Below the pieces are notes generated by a model. The model saw only the letters and a list, made by a program, of their open reading frames with translations, did no database searches and had not been told where the DNA came from. From Monosporascus cannonballus (lineage: Eukaryota; Ascomycota; Sordariomycetes; Xylariales): a stretch of DNA of 64,000 nt. The stretch lies in contig QJNS01000064.1 of assembly GCA_004154925.1 (NCBI GenBank), positions 190,987 to 254,986 of the forward strand, read 5' to 3'. Below are positions 49,390 to 61,700 of the stretch, in pieces (positions within the stretch are counted from its first letter, which is position 1; every line of letters starts with the position of its first letter). A program made the position numbers and the translations under genes.

Positions 49390-49520
49390 CTTGGGCCTCG
49401 TTAGCTCGTTACAGGGATTTGGGATTTGATTGGTTAATATTTAGCGTTGTGGAGCGGTACTTGAGTAACTTTGAAGAAATTGGGAAAACGAGCCAGGGAG
49501 GCCTGAGCTAGCTGAGGTAA
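49390..49520. other. GC-rich, RIP-spared island with inverted ends
   Basis: About 130 bp with near-normal base composition and intact CpA/TpG, between AT-rich DNA and the truncated El-11 fragment. Imperfect inverted arms CCTCGTTAGCTC (49396-49407) and GAGCTAGCTGAGG (49505-49517) frame it. It could be a short inverted-repeat element, a solo LTR of another family, or a scrap of host DNA. No coding sense was found. Confidence 0.5.
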
Positions 49521-49625
49521 GATACCAAATAGTTAGTTTCAATATCGTTTTATTTAGGAATTACGATATGATTTTAGGATTGCCATGGATACGCCAGTAT
49601 AAAACCTTGATTAATGGAAAAATTG
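49521..49625 (+). pseudogene. pol: El-11 protease fragment, left part
   Basis: Reads YQIVSFNIVLFRNYDMILGLPWIRQYKTLINGKI, the C-terminal part of a family A protease (compare El-5 near 25530-25620). CCATGG and CCAG are still present, so RIP is light here. The fragment begins abruptly at the GC-rich island, with no LTR, so El-11 is 5'-truncated or rearranged. It is interrupted by El-8 and resumes at 63881. Confidence 0.82.
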
Positions 49626-49965
49626 TGTTATGACCTAACGGTCTTGGCCTCTTACGAACGGTCAGGCCCACGAAGAAAACAACCCGACCTCAGCCGAGAC
49701 GTTACGTGACCGGCTGAAAGGGCTTAACGGGCTTAAAGGTTTAAACTGTTTAAGCATATTAAGCTAAAATAAAAATATATATGCTTATTATTTTCATAAT
49801 TTAAATAATATTAACTTACAATATAATATCATTATTTAACATATTTTTAATATTATAAAACATAATATATTACGATATTTATTATTCAGATTTTTATAAT
49901 ACTCTTATTAATATAAATCCTTACGACTAAAGTTTAATAACTAATTAAATTCTTTAGCCATTATA
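49626..49965 (+). repeat. El-8 5' LTR
   Basis: A 340-bp LTR, TGTTATGACC...GCCATTATA. The first 125 bases are GC-rich and hardly mutated; the rest is strongly RIPed. It lacks about 50 bp of the CTTAAGCC-type repeat region present in the 3' LTR. Confidence 0.9.
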
Positions 49966-49989
49966 TATTATAAGCTTTTATTTAATAAT

Positions 49990-50833
49990 ATTATTAAACT
50001 TTAAGTAAATATTACCGACATTATATCTATAAATAAATAATTTAAATAACCTATTTATCAGATTGTTGATTTTTCGGATACTAAAATGGAATTCGAAAAG
50101 AAAAAATAAAAACCTCGCCTTTTTCGCAAAAAAGTTTTTTTAATACCTAAATACTATAAACAAACGTATTATTCAGCTTAAAATAAATAATAATAACCTT
50201 ATAACCTCCTTTTAAGCCGCCTATAAAAAGCTTAAGAAAAAAAAGAAAATTCCTAAAACTGGGAAACCCCCTCGAATAAACCAGGTCATCCAGTTAAACT
50301 TTACCAAAAAACTAGAAAAAATCCTTAAGCCTTTTAAAGCAAAACTTTTTAACGGAACCTTAACCAAATTATAACTATTCTTAACTTAATGCCGAACCTA
50401 CTTCAGATATTTTTCTATGTAACTAAGTATGCTTATTATATAAATCGAATTCGCAATTAAACGACTTATAAAAAATAGAGCTATTTAGTTTAAGCCAGTT
50501 ATAAGGATATATATTACCTTATTAATTAATAAACAAAACTCAAAGGTAGTAAAAATCTATAATAATTACGAATAATTCAAACAAATATTAACGAAAACTT
50601 TGGATATAATAAACGAAAAAACAAAAACCAAAATGCAAATCAAATAATTATAACAAAAAAGTCGGCATCCAATTACGGCAATACGTTAATTTCACTAGCC
50701 TTTAAATTAAATTGGAAATAAAAAGTATTAACAATAAAATTTTTCGACGGCCTAAAAAAATATAAAAGGAACTTTTTAAGCTTAATCAACCTAATTATTT
50801 GTCAGTTTATATCGTTATAGTAATCAAGATTAA
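49990..50833 (+). pseudogene. gag: El-8 gag, N-terminal part
   Basis: Matches the El-5 gag type: a helix-rich N-terminus at about 50090-50260, then the capsid-like region to 50830. It is broken by the ATTAA target site of El-10 and continues at 58051 with the linker and zinc knuckle. Stops occur throughout this part. Confidence 0.78.
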
Positions 50834-50892
50834 TGTGGCGGCCTGGGGTTTAACCAACTATTAAACCTTAGCCGTACGGGTTTATGTTAGCA

Positions 50893-51332
50893 TATAACGG
50901 CTAGGCGAGTTAACCAACTATTAAACCTTAGTCGTACGGGTTTATGTTGGCAGGAGTGTCGTAGGAATCTAAGCAATGGATATAGTAACGTATTACGTTT
51001 CGTAATACCAAAGGCGCAAAAACATATTGCAAACGATTGGTATTAATAAGTATTACAAGCTGGTATTATTTAGATTATGGAAATAATAAGTATATATATA
51101 GTTTTTTGCTGTTAGCTGGATCATTACCAGTAAATTAATAATCCGGCTTACTGGCTTACCACCAATAAGTTAGTAATCCGGCTTACTGGTTTATTACTAG
51201 TAAGTTGGTAATCCGGCTTACTGGCTTACCACCAGTAAATTAGTAATCCATCACGTAACCTGCCTTATTACGTACTTATAGTTGGGTTATGTTAAACCGT
51301 TTCTGGGGGCCGTAACGCGTTAAGCCATAATA
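50893..51332 (-). repeat. El-9 3' LTR, four 35-bp units
   Basis: A 440-bp LTR, TATAACGGCTAGGCGAG...GCCATAATA. Four units of the 35-bp repeat at about 51120-51250, each built around CTTACTGG...CCAGTAAG. The minus-strand purine tract lies just outside at 51333-51349. Confidence 0.92.
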
Positions 51333-51409
51333 CGATTTCCCTTTTCCAAAAATCTTGCCCTTAAGATTTTCTTTTTTCTTTTTCGATAAGTTTTTTGCAT
51401 TCCTTTAAT

Positions 51410-51982
51410 ATGTTTTCCGGTATATCTAAACGTTATTCTTATAAATCCAAATAATAACTTACCTTAGTTAATTTAATTAAATTCGAAAGTTTTAATGTAA
51501 TATCCTATTTTTTTTGTTTTGCCCGGCAGCTTAATTACCAAATAATAAACGGGGTTTTTCGTTATAAGGAATATGTTCGTCGGGGTCGTTTTTGTAACGG
51601 AACAAAAATCCCTGTTTCCATTGTTAATCGTCATATCGCGGAATTAAAAAGATTAAAAAAGGAAAAGCTGGCGGCCGAAAAATCTTTATCCGAAACTTTT
51701 GCGCGTTTTTTTTGTATACGTCGTTAACGTTAATATTATCAATCCTAAGATACGAAATTTGTTAATCGTACACTTTAATCCTTAGATGATTTTAATAATT
51801 TTGCGTAATTGGAATCAAAGTTTGTAATCGAGGTATAAGCCTTAAATAAGGTAAACGTTATTAATTAGAATGCGGTAGATCGGGGGTTTTTTTCTTTAAA
51901 TCTTATAGATTAAAATGCTATTATTTCGGGTAACTCCGTCGTTATTAATAAATGTTTTTTAACAGGCGCTGAGCGCCAATGA
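51410..51982 (+). pseudogene. El-9 antisense ORF: Zn2Cys6-like spacing, Cys mostly lost
   Basis: A frame of 190 codons without frameshift from ATG 51410 to TGA 51980-51982, opposite to pol and 78 bp inside the 3' LTR. The six-position array at 51506-51595 has exactly the El-2 spacing (X2, X6, X8, X2, X6). Positions 2 and 6 are Cys; the others read TAT/TAC (Tyr). YVRRGRFC ends it, matching CVRRGRSC in El-2. KRLKKEKLAAEKSLSETFAR follows, then Gln-to-stop changes. The end reads GAERQ. Keeping the frame while codons decay shows that this was once a real coding gene. Confidence 0.78.
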
Positions 51983-54900
51983 GGTTTTTCGCAGGTTCTC
52001 AGGTATTCTCGGAATCCGGGTACTTTTTCCATTTGATTAGGTATTGGGTAAATTTATATGGTTTTTGCATATCGAAAATCTTTTCCACCTTATATACTTA
52101 TTCGTTTTCCATTTTTATATTATCGTATACTGTATACACCTTAATTGTATTTTTTGCTAACTTAAATAAGGAAATATAAAAAATTGGATGGAATTTAACT
52201 TTTGGTAAAAATTCTAATTGGTAATTATTTTCTGAAATTCTTTTGGTAATCTTATATGGACCGAGATACTTAAAATCGAGTTTTTTATTAGGTCTTTTTA
52301 TTTAAATATTTTTAGTAACAAAAAAGACTATTTTCTCTTTTTTACAAATTAACCCTTTTAATTTTTTCTAATTATAATATTTATATATTTAATTGCGTAC
52401 GAATTTCAATTTTATTTTTATGTCCTGATATAATTAACGTACTTATTTTAACGTAAAAAGTATTTTGATATTAATTAGGCTATCGTCGCGTACCTTTTTA
52501 TAAACTTTTAAAATAAACCCAAAATTTATGTTCGCAAATATTATCTTAATATTTTCGTAATAATTAATATTATAAATTAGCTATACGATTAACAATTTTC
52601 TAACCTAATTATTTTGTTCGCAATTAATATAATATCGTAAATAACCTTTTAAAATTTAGTTTATTCGTTTTATTTACTTATTTATTTATAATTTAAATAT
52701 ATTAAATAACTTATGATTTAAGCCAATCTATATTATCAAATTTTGCAAAAACTTACCTGCAAATATCGATCCTTTATTTGAAATAATTTCCATAAGTAAT
52801 CCGTATATATTAAAAATATATTTAAAAGAAATATATATATTTGTTCGGCATTTATATCCTTATAATATAATAAAAAAATAAAGAAAGTTTCGTGAATCGG
52901 TCGACGATTACGAAAATGCTATCATAATATACTTCCGTAAGTAAATTCTTTTTAATATAGGAAATTTAATAATAAAATCGAATATAACTAAATACTATAT
53001 TTACTTAACAAGTAGTAATAGCTATAATTTTCCGTATAGTTTATGTCGTTGAACCTTTATTCTGGCGTAAATATTATATTACTATATAATTTTCTATACC
53101 GTTAATTTTATTTTAAGAAAAGAATATATACGTTAAAGCCGTTTTAAGGTTTTATAAATTTCTGGATATTCGTATAACTAATATTTATATATTTCTAGGA
53201 TTAAATCCTTCTAATACTTTTCCGGAATTTACTTTTTATCGTTTTTTAATTTTTTAAAAGATTATTATTATATTATTAGATCTTCTAGTATATATCGAAA
53301 AATACTACCCGAATTATTATAATCTGTCGTAAACATAAATATTCTTTTATAATGGTATTAAAATTATACAGCTAATTTTAATTTATTTTTTTTCAAATTC
53401 TGGCCGTTTATTTAAGGTATTTACTTTATTATTTTTTAAATTTTGCTTATAAATAATAACGATATCGGAATTCGCTAATATTTCGGTATATTTTAATTAT
53501 CGTCCTATAAATTCCTTAATCGTAATAAATCGGGTAAAATTTTAATAATCCGTATAAACCTTAATTTAATATAAATTTTCTTTTAAAAAATACCTAAATT
53601 CGCGAAATACCATAATAATAACCACACATTCCTTATCTGAAATTCTGTAATTAAATTCGGTTCCTTTTAACTTATACGAAAAGAATATAATAAGATATAA
53701 TTTACTTTAATTATTTCGTTATCTAATTATTAGATTTAACGTATAATCCGAAATATCGGTTTTCAGTTTAATAAAACGGTTTAAATCGTATATAATTAAT
53801 ATTAACTTATTAATAATTATATCCTTAATATTTTAAAATGTTTTTTCCGTATTTATTATTTATTTAAATCTTTTTCTTTTTTCGTAAGTTTTATGAAAAA
53901 TACAAAGTTTTTATTAAAATTTCTAATAAATTTTCTATAACAATTAATAAATCCGAAAAATGCTTATACCTTTTTAATTATTATTAGCGTTTATTATTCC
54001 GTAATTATAATGATTTTTAAGGTTTATCCTAATATATTATAAATTCTTTATTTTTTATTTATGGAATTAATGTTTTTTACATAAATGAATAATTTTACGT
54101 TTTATAAAGTTTAAAAAGCTTTATGAATATATCTTACGTAGGCTTTTTTTGTTTCCGAGAAATTAAAAATGTTGTCGAAATAACAAATAACGAAAATATT
54201 AAGGTATTTTCGTAATACATAATTTATTATCTGTTTAAAAATTACTAGTACGTTCGTAAATCCTATTAATATAATTAAATATTTAAACAATCCGTATTTC
54301 GTTTTAAAAGTTATTTTTTATTTGTATCTCTTTTTAATCTTGATAAAATTCTATTTATTTTTAAAATCGAATATTATAAATTATTTAATTCCGTAAGATC
54401 GTTTTTTATTTCCGTAATTAAATGTAATAATATTTAATCCTTAATAGTAATATCGTTTAATTATTAATAATTAATGACGAATCGCAATTTTTCTTTTTTT
54501 TAGCATAAAAAATATCAGATATTTTGCTGGTAATTTCGAAAGTTAAATTTATCCTTTTTATAATCGATTTTTTAAATATTCTTTAAAAATACGTAATTCG
54601 TTTTTATTAAGGTTATAAATAAGGTAAAATTTCGTCGAAAATCCTTTTTTAAAAATTATCTTATAATTTTATTCGTTATCTTCTGATAATTTTATATTAA
54701 GTTCTTTTCTGAAACATTGCTTATATTTATAGTATTATAATAATATATTAATCAAATCTTTTGATTTTTAAGGCTATTATTTTCGTTTTTCTAAATCGTT
54801 ATTTAATTACTTTAATTTCGCTTAATAATAATAACGATACGTTATATTTTTCTTTAATACCTATTTTCTTTTCTATATTTTATTCTTTTAGGTAATTACG

Positions 54901-55850
54901 TTTTTATTATATTTTTATATTTATATTTGTCGTTATTATCGATCGAATATTGAAATCCTAATTTTCTTTTGTATTTATTAATAAGGTATAAGGCGAATTT
55001 TACTTAGTTAATCCCGCTATTAATCAAAATTTCGTACTGGCGTATCCATAATAATCCTAAGATTATATCGCAACTTTTAATTAAAACGATATCGAAATTA
55101 ATTTTTAATATTATTTTTAAATAAAGATTTCGAAAGAATTAATTTCGCGTATAATCTTTCCGTTATTATAAGCCAATTTTTAATTTTCGATATTCGTTAT
55201 TATATAAAGCGTTAATCTATATTTCCTTAATAATTTAAATTTTTTAATTATATTTAATATAATATAATTCCTGCTTAAAATTACGTAATTTAATAGTACG
55301 ATATATTAATACGTTCCGATTTATATTTTTAAGATGATAAAAGTATTAACATTTTTTATTATTACGTTTAAAACTTTTTTTGGAAATTCTCTTTAATTTT
55401 TTTAAGTTTCGTTATTCTGCAGATTTTTTATAGATAATTTGCTTTTTTTTAATTCCTGTTCCAATTTGTCGAATTTTGTTTATATTTTTTCGTTTAACGT
55501 GTTAAATTGTTATATTTATTAATGTTGCCGGCGTATTATTTCTTCGAATTATATTAATTACTTTTAATTTTTTTTAATTTGTTTTCTTTATTAAGTAAAT
55601 TATTTTTTCATATTTGCGATTATATTTTATTATGCATTATCCTAATTATTATTTTAAAGAGTTTTTGTAAATTAACGTATTTTTTCTTTAATAATTTTCC
55701 TTTCGTAAAGATTTGTAATAAATACTAACTAACAATAAAGATCCGTAATAATTTCTTAACAGTATTTCTTTACCGTACGCTGGATTAATTCCTTTTCCGT
55801 CTGGTAATTATATTATCCAAAATAACAAAAAGGGTTTTTTTACGGTTATT
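51975..55850 (-). pseudogene. pol: El-9 pol, degraded
   Basis: Chromodomain remnant at about 51985-52110, integrase about 52500-53300, RNase H about 53400-53900, RT about 54080-54700 with FDN at 54171-54179 (second Asp changed to Asn), protease about 55090-55330. Dense RIP stops are present. Confidence 0.83.
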
Positions 55851-57240
55851 ATTCTTTTTCGGGCTAATCTTTTATTTCGGCCAATTATTAAATATTTCTT
55901 GGAATTATGGTTCGAAAATATCGATATTATTATTGATCGTTTTTATTATTTCCGGTACGATTTAAAAAAATCGAATTCTTTATAATATATACGGGTAATT
56001 CGTTCGTAAATATATTATTTTTATTTTTCGTAATCGGGATATTTTCGTCGCCGATAGTATATGTCGTACATTTTACTATATCGATTAAGGATTTCGAGAT
56101 AAACTTTTCTGTTTAATTTTAATATTTGCGTAATTATTTTTATAATGTTTTTTATTATATTTACGATATTTATTAAGCTAGTTTCCTGATTTTTCGTATT
56201 TCGCGTCGAATTTCTTATTATAATGGTTTTTATTGGACCTTTTGCCGTAAACCTAATACGTATTTGGGGTAAATTATGTTGATAGCTTTGTTATCGTATC
56301 CTTAGTTATTTTTAAATTATTTTTTCTGTATAAGAGTTTAGTTATCTTATTATAGCCTTTTAAGTTTTTTATATTTGTAAACCTTATATCTTATTTTACT
56401 ATAATTAAAGCATTTAATCTGGCTTTAGTTTTATTTATGGGTAACGCCAAGTTCCAGAAGTCCTGGCGCCGTTCCGTAAAAAGTAAGAGATGCGTTTCGT
56501 TTTTTCCTTTAAATAAGCTTATTATATCCCGATTATGAAATATATTATCTTTTATTTTTCTGTCGTTTTTCAAATTGTTAATTATTAATCTTAATTGCCT
56601 TTATAATATATTAATTTAAAGTAATTAATTATTTAATCCGAATAATTTTATTTTTTTATATTCTCTTTTAATTTCTTATAAAATATGTTAATAAGGGTAT
56701 CGGTTTTGTTGTTTTCTTATTTTACTTTAGCCGTAAAGTTTCGAAAAATTATGACATATTTAAAAGTAAATTCTTTTTATTAAAATTATAAAACTTATTA
56801 AACTATAAATCGTTTTTTATCCGAATTACTGAAATTATCGCGTACATTATTTTCGAAATTAATATAAATTAAAAAGACTTTATTAATAAAGTTCTTTTTA
56901 TTCGATTTTCTTATTTCCAAAATATTCTTTATAATAGGTTTAAAATAATTAATAATATTTCCTATTAAGTATGTTTTTATTATTAAAACCTTATCGGCCG
57001 AGTGGTTAAGGTTTAAAAAATAAAGGTAAATTCGTACCTAAATTAAAAAAATTTTAAAGTTACCCTTTTTATTATAAAGCTTTAGCTTTTTTAGTTTTAT
57101 ATGGGCGAAAGAAATTTAAGCTAATAAGGTAACCTTAATTTGTCGGATTTTTTTCATTAATTCCCGAATTCCAATCTAAAGTCGTTAAATAAGGGTTTTT
57201 TAAACGTTAATCGACATTTTAACAATATTAAATATTACTT
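55850..57240 (-). pseudogene. gag: El-9 gag, degraded
   Basis: Same type as El-1, El-2 and El-6. The knuckle near 56372-56416 keeps the first Cys; the other ligands read Tyr. The N-terminal block lies near 56950-57190. A 60-codon minus frame at 56573-56391 (KGKNETHLLLFTERRQDFWNLALP) is a good match to El-1 near 700-780 and El-6 near 34960-35060. Confidence 0.78.
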
Positions 57241-57277
57241 AGAGTTTGACGGTATTACTAAATAAAAATTTGTAACG

Positions 57278-57682
57278 TATAACGATTAAATAAATTAACC
57301 AATTATTAAACCTTAGTTGTACGGGTTTCTATTAACAGGAATATCGTAGGAATCTAAGCAATAAATACAATAACGTATTACGTCTTATAATATTAAAAGT
57401 GCAAAAACGTATTGCAAACTATTAATATTAATAAGTATTATAAGTTAATATTATTTAAATTATGGAAATAATAAGCATATATATAGTTTTTTCCTATTAA
57501 TTAAATTATTATTAATAAGTTAATGATCCGGCTTACTGTCTTACCACTAATAAGTTGGTGATCCGGCTTACTGGCTCACCACCAGTAAGTTGGTGATCCA
57601 TCACGTGACCTGCCCCACCACGCACTTATGGTTGGGTTATGTCAGACCGTTTCTGGGGACCGTGGCGCGTTGGGCCATGACA
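57278..57682 (-). repeat. El-9 5' LTR, three 35-bp units
   Basis: A 405-bp LTR, TATAACGATTAAATAAATT...GGGCCATGACA. Three 35-bp units at about 57497-57600. The right half is GC-rich; the left half is RIPed. Confidence 0.92.
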
Positions 57683-58050
57683 TGGCAGAACTATTACGGG
57701 AATCTGAGCAATAAATACAATAATCGTGTTACGTCTCGTAATTCCAAAAGTACCTTGGGTAACGATGTTGTATTGCAAGCTGAAGCTATCTAAATTATGG
57801 AAATAATGAGCGTATATATTCTCGTTCTGGCTCAAGGTGCCTTGGACTGGCTTAAGGGTGTTTAGTTAGCTGAGTCCCTTTGAGCCCTTTTGAGCCTTTC
57901 GCGGCTTGACTGGCTTAACGTTCTTGAGCCAATAATAGCGTTTGAGCCCATTGAGCCGGTTACGTGACCTCTTGGCGTAGGTCGGGGCTGGCTTTCTCTG
58001 AGAGCCCGACCGTCCGTAAAGGGCCAAGACCGTTAGGTCATAACAATTAA

Positions 58051-58785
58051 CGACCGATAATACGCCTAGCGCACTAAAGGCACCAAAAGAAAAAACGATA
58101 ACAAACCTCGATATACGGCTAACACCAACGCACTTCGACGCAACAACACTTCTTACGGCACAGAACTAGGACTTATGGAACTGGGAGCCACTTACAGGAA
58201 GAACTAGAGCCAGACCAAATGTTACAACTGCAACAAAATGGGACACAAGGCATCATTGTACAGAACACCCAAAAAACCCCGTCAAAATTACTAAAAACCA
58301 GTACCTAAAGGACAATCCCGAGGATTTCAGAAGAACGAAAAATCCATTAACATAATTCGGCCTAAGTACGTACCAGGCCCCCTATGGCAAAAAGCTCAAC
58401 AGAGATTATTACAATAATAAATCCGACGAAAAATACAAAAAACCAGGAAGCTGGCTCGAAAAATATCGCGAACACAATAAGAAACCCTATAAGGATAATT
58501 ACGCGAACACCAGGACTGAACAAAGAAAATCTGTCCCGGAATTCCTAATCGATACGGCAGAATACATGCCATATATTGTCGACGACGAGAATATCCCGAT
58601 TACGAAAAATAAAAATAATATATCTACGGACGAATTACCTGCATATATTATAAAGGATTTAATTTTCCAAATCCAACCGGAAATAATAAAAATAATAAAT
58701 AATAATATCAATACCGTCGATCCAGAGCCCCAAGAAATATTTAGCAACTGCCCGAAATACAAAACTGGCCTAAAAAAATAATGCC
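58051..58785 (+). pseudogene. gag: El-8 gag, C-terminal part with zinc knuckle
   Basis: Continues gag after El-10. The zinc knuckle at 58220-58261 reads CYNCNKMGHKASLY: three of four ligands are intact and the last Cys is Tyr. A clean 71-codon frame at 58566-58781 (MPYIVDDENIPITKNKNN...) covers the C-terminal linker. RIP is much lighter here than in the El-8 pol downstream. Confidence 0.82.
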
Positions 58786-61700
58786 CATAGGAAAACCCTT
58801 TTTATTATTTCTAATAATATAATTACTAAACAAAAAAGGAGCTAATCCAGCACGTAGTGGAAAAACATTACCAAACAGCTATTACGGATTTTTATTTTTA
58901 ATTAATATTTATTATAAACCTTTACGAAAAATAAGCTATTAAAGAAAAAATACGTCAGTTTATAAATAAGCTTTAAAACGATAATTAAAATAACGCATAA
59001 TAAGATGTAATCGTACATATAAAAAAACAATTTACTTAATAAGAAAAATAATTATAATAAACTCAAAAACAATTAATACGATTCGAAAAAAATAATACAT
59101 CGGCAATAACGATAATTACAATAACTTAACGCGCTAAACGTAAAAATTTAAACAAAATTTGACAAATTCGAATAAGAATTAAAAAAAAAAGATTATTTAT
59201 AAAAAGACTGCAGGATAACGAAACCTAGAAAAATTAAAAGAAATTCCCAAAAAAAGTTTTAAATACGATAACAGAAACCGTTAATAACCTTATTATTTTG
59301 GATATATAAATCGGAACGTACTGATATATTGCAATAATAAATTACGGAACTTTAGGCGAAAATTATATTGTACTAAATATGATTAATAAGCTTAAATTAT
59401 TATAGAAATGCAAGTTAAAATCTTATACAGCGACGAATACCGAAAATTAAAAATTCGCTTACGATGATAAAAATATTATACGCGAAATTAATTACCTCGA
59501 GATTTGTATCCAAAGATAATATCAGAAAATTAATTTCGATGTCGTTCTATTTGGGAATTACGATATAATCTTAGAATTGCTATAAATACGTTAATACGGA
59601 ATTTTAATTAATAACGGGATTAACTAAATAAAGTTCGCCTTATATCTTATTAATAAACAAAAAAAATTAAGATCTTAATATTCGATCGAAAATAATAAAA
59701 AATGCAAACATAAGGATACGATAAAAACCTTATTTCTTAAAGGAATAAGATATAAAAAAGAAAATAAATATCAAAAAATACGACGTATCGTTGTTACTAT
59801 TAGAACAAAATTAAAGTAACTAAATAACGATTTAAAATCACAGCAACCTCAAAAATTAAAAAGTCTAACTAATATATTACTATAGTACCACAAATTCGAA
59901 CAGCTTTTTAAAAAGGAACTCGATACGAAACTACTGGAACGTAACGAATAAAATCATAAAATAATTCTTAAAAAAGGATTTTCAACAAAGTTTTGCCTTA
60001 TTTATAATTTTAGCGGAAACGAATTACGTATTTTCAAAAACTACATAGAAGATCGGTTACAAAAAAAATAAATTCGACCTTTTAAATTACCCATAAAATA
60101 TCTAATATTTTTCGTACCCAAACAAAATTAAAAATTTACGACATATAATTAATTATAAATAATTAAAGAACATTATCGTCAAAAACTAAATACTATTACC
60201 CCTAATTACAAAAATAAAAAACCGATTTTACGAAACTAAATAATTTACAATATTCGATCTTAAAAATAAATATACCGTTATTAAAATTAAACAAGAATAT
60301 AAATAAAAAGCAACTTTTAAAACGAAATACGGATTATTTAAGTTTTTGATTACGCCAATAAAACTTACGAACGTAATAATAATTTTCTAACGGATAATAA
60401 ATTATATGTTACGAAAATACCGCGATATTTTCTTTATTTGCTATTTCGACGACATTTTTATTTTCTTAAAAACGGAAAAGGTATACGCAAAATACGTTTA
60501 TAAAGTTTTTTAGGTTTTATAAAACGTAAGGTTATTAATTAACGTAAAAATATTAGTTTTATAAATAAGAAATAAAATATCTAGGATATATTATTACGTT
60601 AGGATATATTAAGATAAATACTCAAAAAATCGCTGGAATCATAAAATAACAAACGCTATTAACGGTCAAGAAATATAGGTATTTCTTGGATTTATTAATT
60701 ATTATAAAAAGTTTATTCGGAATTTTAGTAAAATAAAAATACTTTTAACGAATCTTACAAAAAAAGACGAAAAAATTAAAATGGACGCCAAATACGGAAA
60801 AAGCATTTTAAGATATTAAGGATGTAATTATTAACGAACTAATATTAATTATATACGACCTAAACCGCCTTGTGAAATTAAAAACCGATATTTTGGATTA
60901 TACGTTAAGCGTAATAATCGGATAACGAAATAATTAAGGCAAATTATATCTTATTACATTTCTTTGGTATAAATTAAAAAGAACCGAATTTAATTACAGT
61001 ATTGTAAATAAGGAATTTATAGCTATTATTATAGTATTTTGCGAATTTGGGCATTTTTTAAAAGAAAAGTTTATACCAGATTAAAGTTTATACGAATTAT
61101 TAAAATCTTACCTAATTTATTACAATTAGGGAATATATAAAACGATAATTAAAATACGTAAAGAAATTGGCGAATGTCGATTTCGTTATTATTTATAAAA
61201 AAAATTAACAAAAAACAAAATAAATACTTTAAGTAAACGATTAAACCTTAAAAAGAAATTAATTAAAATTAACCACATAATTTTCGATATTATTATAAAA
61301 CGATATTTACGCTTACAACAAATTGCAATAATTCATATAATACTTTTCGATTTATACCAGAAGATTTAATAATATAACGATAATCTTTTAATAATTTAAA
61401 AACCAGATAAAATATAAGTTTTAGAAAAATACCAAAAAACTCTAATACAAAATATATGTCACGGGCCAAGGGCCCTAGTGGACGGATTAGTATAGCGCTA
61501 ATCTCGTGGCTCCTGTATATACAGTTAGCTGCTCCCACGCATCTTCTTAGCTGTTCCCTAGATTTCTCAATAGACCTGTTGTGGCCCATATCCTTAGTTA
61601 CTGCGTATGCAGCCCCTTACAATATATATAAATATTAATTACATAAATATCTAAAGATTTACAAAATCTTAAAACGGCTTTAACGTACATATTCTTTTCC

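Larger units (their letters stand above)
50893..57682 (-). mobile_element. El-9: full-length family A chromovirus inside solo LTR El-10
   Basis: A 6790-bp minus-strand insertion. Flanks are TAGCA (50888-50892) and TGGCA (57683-57687), a 5-bp duplication with one G/A mismatch as RIP would give. LTRs are 50893-51332 (440 bp) and 57278-57682 (405 bp), differing by 35 bp, one tandem-repeat unit. This is the deepest level of the right-hand nest. Confidence 0.93.
50834..58045 (-). mobile_element. El-10: solo LTR, TSD ATTAA, split by El-9
   Basis: A family A LTR without internal sequence, in two parts (50834-50892 and 57688-58045), flanked by ATTAA (50829-50833 and 58046-58050). It is about 417 bp once El-9 and one duplication are removed. 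It starts TGTGGCGGCCTGGGG and ends GGTCATAACA. The right part (LTR-repeat type of El-7 and El-8) is GC-rich and almost free of RIP. A solo LTR is the usual product of LTR-LTR recombination, so a full element once sat here. Confidence 0.93.

Noticed and set aside
57590..57835. Paired short open frames on both strands
   Set aside because: They lie in the El-9 5' LTR and the El-10 solo LTR, where light RIP leaves few stops.
58566..58781. 71-codon frame as an independent protein
   Set aside because: It aligns with the gag C-terminal linker of El-1 (near 1130-1330) and El-5 (near 24540-24760), so it is a gag fragment.
61456..61638. 60-codon plus and 98-codon minus frames as a small gene
   Set aside because: Both are explained by the GC-rich 165-bp solo LTR with its own TSD inside pol.
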